Shown: positions 21,967 through 31,154 of the stretch, piece by piece
How the letters are laid out: the number at the start of each line of letters is the position of its first letter
Numbering within the stretch: the stretch's first letter is position 1
DNA from: Streptomyces bikiniensis
Lineage (GTDB): Bacteria; Actinomycetota; Actinomycetes; Streptomycetales; Streptomycetaceae
DNA: 64,000 bases
NCBI GenBank assembly: GCA_000716465.1
Contig: JNWL01000004.1
Coordinates: 124,001-188,000 of the forward strand
Direction of reading: 5' to 3'
Position numbers and translations under genes: made by a program
Notes under the pieces: generated by a model
What the model was told of the DNA's origin: nothing
Seen by the model: the letters and a program-made list of their open reading frames with translations, nothing else
The model's database searches: none

Positions 21967-24295
21967 TCATGCCCGCGTGGACCGGTCCCGGTCCCCGCAC
22001 AGCCAGTGCTCGCCCGTCGTGGTCCACCCGGTCAGCCGTCGGGCGCGTCCGGCGTCCGCCGTGCCGTCGGCGGCGAAGGAGCCGCCGTCGGCGACCAGCC
22101 GGAGACCGGCCAGGGCCGGCGCCAGGCGGGCGGCCACCGGGGCGGGGTGGCGGACGGCCACCTCCGGCAGCCGGGCCAGTACCCCGGCCGCCGTCGCCGC
22201 GTCGCACAGCGACAGGTGGAACAGCATCTGCCGCCAGGCGTACGCCGCGTCCTTCACCGTGCCGAGCGGGCGCCGCTCGTGCCGGGCCCGGTCCGTCAGG
22301 CGGCACACCGCGGCGAAGCAGCGGAGGGCGAGTTCCGCCCAGCCGGAGGCGGGTGCGGCACCGACGCGGTGGACCAGGACGGCGAGGTTGTGGGTGGTGA
22401 GGATCTGGGCCTGCTCGATCACCGCGCCGTCCTCCGCCACGCCCCCGGAGCCGCCGGAGGCGCGCACCCCGGCCCGCTCGTGGCAGAGCGCGGCGAAGTC
22501 CGGCGCGTGCCGGGCGCCGCTCCCCCGGAACGACGATCGCCGGGAGCCCTGTTCGGACAGGACGTGGACGGCCGCGTAGTCGATGCCGTAGTACCTCTCG
22601 TACAGCGAGCCTTCGAGCAGTTCCCCCGCCACGGCGGCCGCGGCCGCGAACTTGGGGCTGAAGGTGCCCATGAAGATGTCGGCGGCCAGCTCCTCGACCA
22701 GGGGCGCGTCCAGACCGGCCCGGCGGGCGAGCACGGCGAGTTCGCGGACGAGCGGGTTGGGCAGCAGGGTGCCGGGGAAGCCGTCCACGGCGACCTCGGC
22801 GAGGTGCCGCAGCGTCGCGTGGGCGGAGTCGCGGACGCGCGCGTCGGAGCGGTGCTGCGCGGACACCGCGCGGACCCAGGGCAGTTCCTCGGGCCGGACC
22901 TGCCGCTCCAGGCCGAGCAGGAGCAGCGAGCGGCGGTTGCGGAACGCCCGGTGGTGCGCGGCCATGAGCGCGCGCAGCGGCGCGTCCCGGTAGGCCCCGG
23001 CCGTCTCGGCGGCGACGAGCTGGGGCACCAGCTCGGCCAGCACCTCGGCGGAGGGGACCACGCCGAGCTCCACCAGGACGGGCAGGGGCGCGCTCCGCGT
23101 CCGTTCGACCACGCGGCGGACCGCGGGCGGCACGGCCGTCCCGGCGGGCAGGCCGGAGCGCCGCTCCTCGGCCCCGGTCACCGGGGTGAGGAGCGCGTCC
23201 GGGTCGGCGGCGCCGGCGTCCTGCGGGAGGGCGGACAGGCGGCCGGCGACGAGGCGGGCGAGGTCGTGGTGGGAGGGCAGCGCGGCCTGGGCCGCCTGGG
23301 CGCTCCGTACCGCCGTGTGCCGCTCCGAGCCGGGCAGGCCCCGCTTGCGCACCATCGAGGCGACGGCGTGCCGCAGGAGTCCGAGGCGCCGCGCGTCGAG
23401 CGGGCGGCCGGCGGCGGTCTCCTCCAGGGCTCCGCGCAGGATCCCGAGGTTGCCCTTGGGGTCGCGGTGGCCCCGGCAGCGGGTGTGCTCGCGGGCCAGG
23501 AGCCGGTAGCGGTCGAGGAGGGCGGCGCCGCGCGCGTGCCACCCGTCGCCGGGCTCGCGGTCGAGGGCCCGGTGGTCGGGTCCGGCCGTCTCCAGCCAGT
23601 GCCGGAGCAGGTCGTCGGCGAAGGGCCGCCAGACGCGGAGCGCCTCGCGCTGGGTCTCGACGGCGTCGTTCGGGCCCCGGCGGGCGAGGGCGGCTCCGGC
23701 CTGTGCGACGGTGCGCCGGTGTACGGCGTCGGTGGCGGGCGCCGGGGACGCGGACGGGCGCGGGGTGAACCGCAGCGTGCCCGCGAACGGGCGTATGTCC
23801 CGGACGAGTTCGAGGGCCGCGCCGGTCTCCCCGGCGCGCACCAGCCAGGCCACCGTGAGCAGCGCGGCCTCCTCGGGGACGGTGACCTCGTAGCGGGTGC
23901 CGTCGAGCAGCGCCCACAGCTCCGCGAGGCCCTTCTCGGTGAGGCAGTGGGCGAAGAGGGCCTCCCGGTCCTCCGGGACCCCGGCCCCGCGCGCCGCCTC
24001 GGCCTCGTACGGCAGGAGGGGGCCGCCGGCCCGGGCGGTGCCCGTGGCGAAGCCGCCGTGCAGCACCTCCGGGGTCACCCAGGCGGGCAGACCGCGGACG
24101 GGGGTGCGCGAGCCGACCCGCAGCGTTCCGTCGGCCATTCCGGCGAGCACCTGGCGCCAGCCGCGGACCCGTTCCCCGGCACGCGCGCGTGGCGGGGTCC
24201 GCGTGGGTGAGCGCGGTGGTGAAGGCACGGGCCAGCCGACCCTCGGCGTAGGAGGCGGACGGCATCCGGGGCTGCTTGTCAGCGTGGGTGTCCAT
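21967..24295 (-). pseudogene. Large unrecognised protein gene with a frameshift near its 5' end
   Basis: From ATG 24295 the minus strand encodes MDTHADKQPRMPSASYAEGR...TALTHADPATRA, then leaves frame. The continuation, RAGERVRGWRQVLAGMADGTLRVGSRTPVRGLPAWVTPEV..., is in another frame and runs about 720 codons to the stop at 21967. The break is in a CGCGCGCG run at 24182-24189: adding one CG would restore DPATRARAGERVRGW. The joined product would be about 775 residues, helical, without signal peptide or membrane spans. I do not recognise its function; the alternating helices recall solenoid proteins. Either the gene is broken or the base call is wrong. A shorter protein starting inside the second frame (for example GTG/ATG near 24228) is possible. 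Confidence 0.7.
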
Positions 24296-24298
24296 AAG

Positions 24299-24370
24299 CC
24301 GACGTGGCGGGTTCCGCCCCCGCGCCCTCCGGGTCCCGAGCCCGGCGCTCTGCTGCTGAGCTACACGTCG
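24299..24370 (-). tRNA. tRNA-like cloverleaf, anticodon CGG (Pro), non-canonical loops
   Basis: The minus strand folds into a complete 72-nt cloverleaf with every stem perfectly paired. Acceptor is CGACGTG/CACGTCG (7 bp), with T8 and A9. D stem is GCTC/GAGC (4 bp). Anticodon stem is CCGGG/CCCGG with loop CTCGGGA, giving anticodon CGG with T33 before it. Variable loop is AGGGC, and T stem is GCGGG/CCCGC. CCA is not encoded. The D loop AGCAGCA lacks the G18G19 pair and the T loop GGCGGAA lacks TTC, so the usual elbow contact cannot form. It may be a divergent or degenerate tRNA-Pro or a tRNA-mimic. It ends 4 nt before the ATG of the frameshifted gene at 24295. Confidence 0.5.
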
Positions 24371-24489
24371 CAGGGCCCGTCCGGCGGATGCACGTCCGGG
24401 CGGGCGCCAGGGCCCTGACGGTAGCGAGGAGCGCCGGAGAGGGGCAACGGGGTTTCCGGGGGGCGGTGTCCGCGGGGACGGGTTCCTCT

Positions 24490-24503
24490 TGGGAGCGCTC
24501 TCA
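24490..24503 (+). promoter_or_regulatory. CebR/LacI-type operator upstream of the LacI regulator
   Basis: TGGGAGCGCTCTCA is a 14-bp near-palindrome and one base off the CebR consensus TGGGAGCGCTCCCA. It lies about 117 bases before the regulator start, which suggests autoregulation. The same GAGCGCTC core recurs at 28571 and 28724. Confidence 0.85.
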
Positions 24504-24619
24504 GAAGGTGGGGGTTACAGATATCCTGAACCGTACGAGAACGCGCACCGCACCCGTTGCGCGCCTCCGTACGACCGACCGGTACACCGCCCAGCCGACG
24601 CAGTCGAGGAGCGCCCGCC

Positions 24620-25660
24620 TTGTCCGAGCAGACCACGGGGTCCCGCCCCACGCTGGAAGCCGTCGCCGCGCGCGCCGGCGTGTCCCGCGCCACGGCCTCC
24701 CGTGTCGTCAACGGGGGCGCCGGCGTGCGCGCCCCCCTGGTCGAGAAGGTGCGCAGGGCCGTCGAGGAGCTCGGTTACGTCCCCAACCACGCGGCCCGCA
24801 CCCTGGTGACCCGGCGCAACGGCGCCGTGGCCGTGATCATCGCGGAGCCTGAGTTCCGGATCTTCTCGGACCCGTTCTTCGAGCAGCAGGTGCGCGGCAT
24901 CAGCCGGGAACTGACGGCGCACGACGCCCAGTTGGTGCTGCTGTGGGTGGAGGGCCCGGGGGACCACGAGCGGATCGCCCGCTATCTCGGCGGGGGCCAC
25001 GTCGACGGCGCGCTCGCGTTCTCGCTGCACAGCGACGACGCCCTGCCGGCCGTGATCGAGGGGGCGCGGATCCCGGTGGTCGTCGGCGGGCGGCCCGCTC
25101 CCGGCACCGATCCGGCCGTGCCCTTCGTGGACTGCGACAACCGGGGCGGCGCCCGGGAGGCGGTGCGGCACCTGGTGGACCTCGGGCGCCGGAACATCGC
25201 CCACATCTCGGGCCCCGCCGACCAGACCTCGGCGATCGACCGGCTGCACGGCTACCGGGACGTCCTCCTCGACGCCGACCCGGAGCTGCTGTGCGCGGGC
25301 GACTTCACCGAGGAGAGCGGCGCGCGGGCCATGGCGGAGCTGCTCGACCGGCGGCCGGACGTGGACGGGGTGTTCGTCGCCAACGATCTGATGGCGTCGG
25401 GCGCGCTGCGCACCCTGCGGGAGCGCGGGGTGCGGGTGCCGGAGGACGTGGCGGTCGTCGGCTTCGACGACATGGCCTCGGTGGTCGGGCGGACCTCCCC
25501 CGCCCTGACCACCGTGCACCAGGACATCGAGGGCATGGGCCGTCTGATGGTGAAGCTGCTGATGCGGCTGCTGGACGGGACCGGGCCGGAGATCCCCGGC
25601 TCCGTGGTCACCCCGACCTCGCTGGTCCGCCGCCCCGTTCCCCGCTCCCCTGCGGGGTCA
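24620..25660 (+). CDS. LacI-family regulator of beta-glucan utilisation (stop codon missing)
   Basis: A LacI-type repressor. The helix-turn-helix is TLEAVAARAGVSRATASRVVNGG near the N-terminus, the hinge VPNHAARTLVTRRNGAVAVII, and the sugar-binding domain continues to TSLVRRP. The start is TTG 24620, preceded by GAGGAG at good spacing. The family normally ends a few residues after SLVRR, near 25640-25660, but no in-frame stop occurs there. The frame stays open to 28591, antisense through the whole GH81 gene. A one-base shift in the C-runs near 25636 would end translation at TGA 25672-25674. Matching operators before itself, GH81 and the ABC operon indicate that it controls this locus, probably responding to laminari- or gentio-oligosaccharides. 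Confidence 0.85.
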
Positions 25661-28435
25661 GTCGTACGGGATGACGACCACGGACCCGTCCGTGCCCGTC
25701 CGGAGCCGCGCGTCGCCGTTGCCGATCGCGCTCCAGACCTCCAGGCGGACCGTTCCGTTCCGGAGGTTGCCGAGGGTGCCGGTGGCGGACTTCAGGCCGC
25801 GGGACTGGGCGTACTCCTCCCAGCCCGTCACCGGGTCCGTGGCGAAGTAGTGGTACGTCTCCGTGCGGTCGAAGGTGCCGTCGCCGGTGAGGTCGTAGCT
25901 GATCCGGGCCTGCTGGCCGAGGCCGACCGACGTGCCGGCGTCGACCTGGAGCCGGAAGGCGGTCGAACCGCCCGCCCGGAGCGTGCCGTTGACGTTCTTG
26001 GCGACGTAGACGAGCGGCTTGTTCGGGGTGCCGTCGTGGTTGGCGCCCTGCGCCGAGGCGAGGGTGTCGGCGCCCGCCGCGGCGCCGGTGGCCGTGGTGA
26101 GCGTGCCGCCGGTGCGGAGCTGGAAGGTGTCGCCGGTGCCCGGCTCCGGGTCGGGGTCGGGGCCGGGACCCGCCGTGCCGTTGCCGGAGGCGGTGGAACG
26201 GGCCGGCACGGAGAGGGACTTGCCGTCGGAGAAGGTGACCGTGCGGGCGGTCGAGCCGTGGTTGTGGGCCACGTAGGTGCGCGTGGTGCCCTTGGTGAAG
26301 ACGGCGGAGGTGGGGATCGAGCCGGTGACGGTGGCGTCGGGGGCGCCGAGCGCGTCGAGCGCGGTGAGCCAGTGGTAGGTGTGGGCCTTGGACTCGCCGG
26401 CCTCCGGGGTGTATCCGGCGTGTCCGGCGTCCCACTTGGCCTTGGCGGCGGCGGGGTCGGCGAGGGACTGGAACTCCCAGAGGATGTCGCGCCATTCGAC
26501 GGCCGGGCCGCCGTTCTCGCGCTCCATCTCGGCGATGTTGCGCCGGATCGCGTCCTTGCGGCCGCCGAGGTGGAGCGAGCCGCCGCTGGTCACGGGCAGG
26601 ACGTTGATGCCGTGGATCTCCTCCGGGTTGGCGGTCCACCAGGTGGAGTAGGCGCCGCCGCTGCCCCAGACCATGCCGACGGTGTCGTGCTGGAAGGAGC
26701 CGGGGAAGACCTGCTGGTCGGCGTCGAACCAGTACTGGGCGATGGCCTCGCCCTCGGTGGTCAGGAGGTAGGTGCCGAGGTCGCGCAGGGAGGTGTCGCC
26801 GGTGGCCGCGCCCCACAGGACGAGGGCGGCGCTGAGGTTGGTCGACTCGGAGGACGACTCCTGGTTGTTTCCGGCGGCGAAGCCCTGGTGGCCGCTGGCC
26901 CAGCTGTGTCCGGCGTAGACGTCGAAGCCGCGCAGGAAGGGGAAGGCGCTGTCGGTGCGGCTGGGGTTGGCGGTGTCGCGGACCAGGGTCTTGACCATGG
27001 TGCCCCAGGCGGAGTCGGCGGCCCAGTTCGGGTCGTACTGGGCGACGATCGCGGCGGCGTACACGTAGTAGCCGTAGTGGAAGTGGTGGTCGTTGAGCTC
27101 GGTGTCGCTGCCGTAGGAGGCCGGGTAGCCGGTGAGGGTCTTCCAGGCCTTGTCGTACGAGAACTCGGTGGCGCCGCCGGCCGTGAACCACTCCTGGAGG
27201 CGGCCCTTGACGAGGCCGAGGAGCTTGTCGCGGACCGCGCCCTCGCCGATCTGGTCGGCGAGCGGCACGAGCTGGGCGAGCTTGCCGAGGGCCTTGCCGG
27301 TCCAGTAGGTGTCGACGGCTCCGGAGAACGGGTCGGAGGAGTTCGCGACCTCGTTGAGGTAGCCGCGCAGGCGGGCCGGGTCGACGCCGGCGCCGGGCAG
27401 GCCCGGGAGGGTGGCGGCGGCCTTCTGGGCGGTGGTGAAGGAGGCCCCTTCGCGCACCTTCATGGTGCCCCGGGGCGAGACGTAGGTGTAGGGGGTCAGC
27501 GGGTCGGTGGTGTGCAGCCACTGGTGGCGGTAGAGCGCCTGGAGGGTGCCGCGCTCGGTGCCCTCCCTGGCCTCGGTGGTGAGGCTGTAGGTCGCGCGGA
27601 CGGTGCCGGCGTCGTAGCTCCAGTTCACCGTGGAGCCGGTGACGAAGCTGTAGGCGTACGTGCGGTAGGTGGCGAGCGCGTCGGTGGAGGGCAGGACGGC
27701 GACGGAGAAGTAGTCCTTGCCGCCGAGTCCGGCGGTGATCGTGGAGCCGGAGACGTTCCAGTCGGTGCCGCTCGGCGAGAAGAGGGCGTAGTGGTGGCCG
27801 GCGACGGTGATGCCGAGGACGTTGCCCTGGTCGGCGAAGACGGCCGGCGCGGTGGCGGTGGTGATCCGGGCGTCGCCGCCGGTTCCTCTGGCGTACACGA
27901 AGGGCAGGCCGTGGCCGATGGTGGTGCGCAGGGTGCGGGCGCCGTCGGACCAGTAGGGGGTGACGGTCCAGTCGGACCAGGCGTCGGCCTTGGTGTCGGG
28001 CGAGTTCAGACCGGTGAGGCCGAGGGTGAGGTCGCGCTTGTGGGCGAACTCGTACTGGCGCCCGTCGCCCACGATCGCGGGGCTGGTGGGGTAGCCGACC
28101 TCCAGGCCGCCGGAGACGGCCTGGTAGGTGAGCGGGTGGCCGTACATGGGGGTGGAGTAGGGGTTGTCCCCGTAGCGCTGGAAGGCGAGGGAGGACCACC
28201 AGTCGTTGGTGGGGACGGGCTTGCCCTGGGCGGCGGCGGTGACCTTGGGGGTGACGGGGGCGCCGGTGTTGGTGGTGGGGCCCGAGGTACCGGCGGGGCG
28301 GGTGTCGGAGTAGCTTCCGGCGCCCGCCGGGACGGTGGCCGCGGCCGCGGGGACGGCGGCGGGGCCGAGTCCCACGGCGGCGAGGGCGGAGACCAGGACC
28401 AGCGCTGCGGCGGGCCGGGTGCGGGGGGATGGCAT
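25658..28435 (-). CDS. Secreted GH81 endo-beta-1,3-glucanase with C-terminal carbohydrate-binding domain
   Basis: A 925-residue secreted glucanase. A signal peptide (RTRPAAALVLVSALAAVGLG...AAAA) is followed by the GH81 catalytic region. Key features are NDWWSSLAFQRYG near the N-terminus, LNDHHFHYGYYVYAAAIVA, and SWASGHQGFAAGNNQESSSES, which carries the paired glutamates. A Pro/Asp linker precedes a C-terminal beta-sandwich of about 160 residues (FQLRTGGTLTTATGAA...), possibly CBM56-like and beta-1,3-glucan binding. It degrades laminarin-type glucans outside the cell. ATG 28435 is preferred to 28450 because GAGG lies at the right distance. It is divergent from the ABC operon, with a palindromic operator upstream. 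Confidence 0.93.
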   Translation of the reverse strand: MPSPRTRPAAALVLVSALAAVGLGPAAVPAAAATVPAGAGSYSDTRPAGTSGPTTNTGAPVTPKVTAAAQGKPVPTNDWWSSLAFQRYGDNPYSTPMYGHPLTYQAVSGGLEVGYPTSPAIVGDGRQYEFAHKRDLTLGLTGLNSPDTKADAWSDWTVTPYWSDGARTLRTTIGHGLPFVYARGTGGDARITTATAPAVFADQGNVLGITVAGHHYALFSPSGTDWNVSGSTITAGLGGKDYFSVAVLPSTDALATYRTYAYSFVTGSTVNWSYDAGTVRATYSLTTEAREGTERGTLQALYRHQWLHTTDPLTPYTYVSPRGTMKVREGASFTTAQKAAATLPGLPGAGVDPARLRGYLNEVANSSDPFSGAVDTYWTGKALGKLAQLVPLADQIGEGAVRDKLLGLVKGRLQEWFTAGGATEFSYDKAWKTLTGYPASYGSDTELNDHHFHYGYYVYAAAIVAQYDPNWAADSAWGTMVKTLVRDTANPSRTDSAFPFLRGFDVYAGHSWASGHQGFAAGNNQESSSESTNLSAALVLWGAATGDTSLRDLGTYLLTTEGEAIAQYWFDADQQVFPGSFQHDTVGMVWGSGGAYSTWWTANPEEIHGINVLPVTSGGSLHLGGRKDAIRRNIAEMERENGGPAVEWRDILWEFQSLADPAAAKAKWDAGHAGYTPEAGESKAHTYHWLTALDALGAPDATVTGSIPTSAVFTKGTTRTYVAHNHGSTARTVTFSDGKSLSVPARSTASGNGTAGPGPDPDPEPGTGDTFQLRTGGTLTTATGAAAGADTLASAQGANHDGTPNKPLVYVAKNVNGTLRAGGSTAFRLQVDAGTSVGLGQQARISYDLTGDGTFDRTETYHYFATDPVTGWEEYAQSRGLKSATGTLGNLRNGTVRLEVWSAIGNGDARLRTGTDGSVVVIPYD

Positions 28436-28570
28436 GAAGGGGCACCTCATGTCGTCTGCGGCGGATGGAGCTCGGGTGGGTGGAGCTCGGGGTGCGGAGC
28501 CCGGAGGCGGGGACGCGAGTGGGGGCCGGGGCCTGCGTTCGGGAGTCCGGAAGTCCGGCCTCCAGAATGG

Positions 28571-28586
28571 CTGAGAGCGCTCTCAG
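28571..28586. promoter_or_regulatory. LacI-type operator of the GH81 gene
   Basis: CTGAGAGCGCTCTCAG is a perfect 16-bp palindrome about 136 bases upstream of the GH81 start. It shares the GAGAGCGCTCTC core with the site at 28724, so the regulator encoded at 24620 probably binds it. Confidence 0.88.
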
Positions 28587-28723
28587 AGTGACGGAAACGT
28601 AAAACCCGCGAAACGAGCGTGTCAAGAGGTTGAACACGGACGGGAGTCGGGATCTCTTCTCGTCCGTTACGCCTTCGAGCCTTGACGGATGCACCACCGC
28701 ACGGGCACGCTCCCCACGCACGC

Positions 28724-28739
28724 TTGAGAGCGCTCTCAA
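28724..28739. promoter_or_regulatory. LacI-type operator of the sugar ABC operon
   Basis: TTGAGAGCGCTCTCAA is a perfect 16-bp palindrome 37 bases before the binding-protein ATG. It is followed by a half-site-like CGCTCTCG. The position suggests repression by blocking transcription initiation or elongation. Confidence 0.88.
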
Positions 28740-28776
28740 CCGCTCTCGCTCGTTCCGGAGCCAAGGGAGGCTTCCC

Positions 28777-30081
28777 ATGCCCATCGCCCGAGCCGCCAAG
28801 AGAGCCGTCGTCCGCCTGGGTGCGGTCACGCTCGCCGGGGCCCTGCTCGCCGCCTGCGGCGGGTCGTCGGACGACTCGTCCTCGGACAGCGCGGGAGGGA
28901 AGGTCACGATCACCGTCGACCTCTTCGGCTCCTTCGGATACAAGGAGGCCGGGCTCTACGCGGAGTACGAGAAGCTCCACCCCGGCGTCACCATCAAGCA
29001 GACCGACACCGAGGACGAGGCCGACTACTGGAAGTCCCTCCAGACCCGGCTCGCGGGCGGCGCCGGCCTCGCCGACGTGCAGGGCATCGAGGTGGGCCGC
29101 ATCGCCTCCGTCGCCCAGCAGCAGGCCGACCGCTTCGAGGACCTGAAGAAGTACGGCGCGGACTCCCTGAAGGACCAGTTCGCCCCCGCCAAGTGGGCCG
29201 CCGCCACCGGCAGGGGCGGCGAGGTCCTCGGCCTCGGCACCGACGTCGGCCCCGAGGCCATGTGCTACCGCACGGACCTCTTCGAGCAGGCCGGGCTGCC
29301 CACCGACCGCGAGGAGCTCGCGAAGAAGTGGGCCACCTGGGACGGCTACCTGGACCTCGGCAAGCAGTACAAGGCGAAGGCCCCCGCCAAGAGCGCCTGG
29401 CTCGACAGCGTCGGCAGCCTCTACTCGATCATGATCGGCCAGGAGAAGGAGCGCTACTACGACGCCTCCGGGAAGCTGATCTGGGAGCAGAACCCGGCCC
29501 TGCGCTCCGCCTGGGACCACGCCGTCCAGGCCGCGGACGCCGGTCTGAGCGCCAAGCTCGACCAGTGGTCCCCGCAGTGGAACCAGGCCTTCTCCGCCGG
29601 GTCCTTCGCCACCATCCCGTGCCCCGCCTGGATGCTCGGCTACATCAAGGGCCAGGCCGGCGAGGCCGGCAAGGGCAAGTGGGACGTGGCCGAGCTGCCC
29701 GGCGGCGCCGGCAACTGGGGCGGCTCCTACCTGGCCGTGCCCAAGGCCGCGAAGCACAAGAAGGAGGCGTACGAGCTGATCAAGTGGCTCACCGCCCCCG
29801 AGCAGCAGACCACGCTCTTCCAGAAGCAGGGCAACTTCCCCTCCGCCACCGGCGCCATCGAGAAGGTCGCCGACGCGAAGGACCCGTTCTTCTCGAACGC
29901 CCCCATCGGCAAGATCTTCGGTGAGGCGGCCAAGGAGGCCCCGGTCCAGGTCCTCGGCGTCCACGACCAGAACATCGCCCAGCAGATCACCAACGCCCTG
30001 AGCGAGGTCGAGCGCAAGGGCACGGCACCCGAGAAGGCCTGGTCGAACGCCAAGAAGGGCGTCGAGAACACCATCGGCTGA
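28777..30081 (+). CDS. Sugar ABC transporter substrate-binding lipoprotein
   Basis: A 434-residue family 1 extracellular solute-binding lipoprotein. Lipobox LLAAC with Cys27 is followed by a Ser/Asp linker. The fold is that of oligosaccharide-binding proteins (ITVDLFGSFGYKEAGLYAEYEKLHPGVTIK; WEQNPALRSAW; AELPGGAGNWGGSYLAVPKAAKHK). It should bind oligosaccharides released by the adjacent GH81 enzyme, such as laminaribiose, and pass them to the two downstream permeases. ATG 28777 follows GGGAGG; the frame is open 5' but without a signal peptide. It is the first gene of a four-gene operon under the 28724 operator. Confidence 0.93.
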   Translation: MPIARAAKRAVVRLGAVTLAGALLAACGGSSDDSSSDSAGGKVTITVDLFGSFGYKEAGLYAEYEKLHPGVTIKQTDTEDEADYWKSLQTRLAGGAGLADVQGIEVGRIASVAQQQADRFEDLKKYGADSLKDQFAPAKWAAATGRGGEVLGLGTDVGPEAMCYRTDLFEQAGLPTDREELAKKWATWDGYLDLGKQYKAKAPAKSAWLDSVGSLYSIMIGQEKERYYDASGKLIWEQNPALRSAWDHAVQAADAGLSAKLDQWSPQWNQAFSAGSFATIPCPAWMLGYIKGQAGEAGKGKWDVAELPGGAGNWGGSYLAVPKAAKHKKEAYELIKWLTAPEQQTTLFQKQGNFPSATGAIEKVADAKDPFFSNAPIGKIFGEAAKEAPVQVLGVHDQNIAQQITNALSEVERKGTAPEKAWSNAKKGVENTIG

Positions 30082-30173
30082 CCCGCGCCGCCGGACGGAC
30101 GCCCCCCGACGTCACCGAGGGGGTCCGTCCGCCCCGCCTCCCCCGCTCCGACCCCACACCGAAGGGCCGCACC

Positions 30174-31154
30174 GTGACCCTCACCGCACCCGAGACACCG
30201 GCCGGTCCCCGGCAGGCCCGGCCGAAGCCGGCCGCGCCGCCCCGGCGGCCCGGACCCGCCCGGCGGACCTGGCAGAAGGTCTCCCCGTACGCCTACGTCG
30301 CCCCGTTCTTCACCCTGTTCGCCGCCTTCGGCCTCTTCCCGCTGATCTACACGGCCTTCGTCTCGCTGTACCGGGTGGAGCTCCAGACGCCCGGCGACAT
30401 GGAGTGGCGCGGCCTCGGCAACTACACCGCGCTCTTCGGTGACGAGTACTTCTGGACCTCGCTGCGCAACACCTTCACCATCGGCGTGCTCTCCACCGTG
30501 CCGCAGCTGGTCATGGCCCTCGGCCTCGCGCACCTCCTGAACTACCGGATGCGCGGCCGCACCTTCCTGCGCACGGCCGTGCTGCTGCCGTACGCCACCT
30601 CGGTCGCCGCCGCCACCCTCGTCTTCGCCCAGCTCTTCGGGCGGGACTTCGGCCTCATCAACTACGCGCTCGGGCTCGTCGGCGTCGACCCGGTCGACTG
30701 GCAGAACGGCACGGTGGCCTCGCAGATCGCCGTGTCGACGGTCGTCGTCTGGCGCTGGACCGGCTACAACGCGCTGATCTACCTGGCCGGCATGCAGTCG
30801 ATCCCGAACGAGCTGTACGAGGCGGCCGCGATGGACGGGGCCTCGCGCTGGCGCCAGTTCTTCCACGTCACGCTGCCCGGGCTGCGGCCCACCATCCTCT
30901 TCACCGTCATCGTCTCCACGATCGGGGCGACCCAGCTGTTCGGCGAGCCGCTGCTGCTCGAAGGGTCGATCTCGGGCGGCATCTCGCACCAGTACCAGAC
31001 GCTCGGGCTCTACATGTACGAGCAGGGCTGGGGCTTCTTCCACCTGGGCCGGGCCGCCGCCATCGCCTGGGTGATGTTCCTGCTCATCGTGGTGCTGGTC
31101 GGGGTCAACGCCCTGATCGCGCGCCGCCGTTCCCGCAAGGAGGCCGGCCGATGA
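30174..31154 (+). CDS. Sugar ABC transporter permease, MalF type
   Basis: A 326-residue permease with six predicted helices after a Pro/Ala/Arg-rich cytoplasmic N-terminus. The ATPase-coupling EAA loop is ELYEAAAMDGASRWRQFFHVTLPGLRPT. It starts at GTG 30174 and overlaps the next permease by ATGA. It forms a heterodimer with the MalG-type subunit. No ATPase is encoded here; a shared MsiK-like ATPase is the usual solution in Streptomyces. Confidence 0.93.
   Translation: MTLTAPETPAGPRQARPKPAAPPRRPGPARRTWQKVSPYAYVAPFFTLFAAFGLFPLIYTAFVSLYRVELQTPGDMEWRGLGNYTALFGDEYFWTSLRNTFTIGVLSTVPQLVMALGLAHLLNYRMRGRTFLRTAVLLPYATSVAAATLVFAQLFGRDFGLINYALGLVGVDPVDWQNGTVASQIAVSTVVVWRWTGYNALIYLAGMQSIPNELYEAAAMDGASRWRQFFHVTLPGLRPTILFTVIVSTIGATQLFGEPLLLEGSISGGISHQYQTLGLYMYEQGWGFFHLGRAAAIAWVMFLLIVVLVGVNALIARRRSRKEAGR

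Noticed and set aside
24300..24370. A tRNA on the plus strand at the cloverleaf
   Set aside because: Stems are palindromic on both strands, but only the minus strand gives T8, A9, T33, a proper 5-base variable loop and the D/T arm order.
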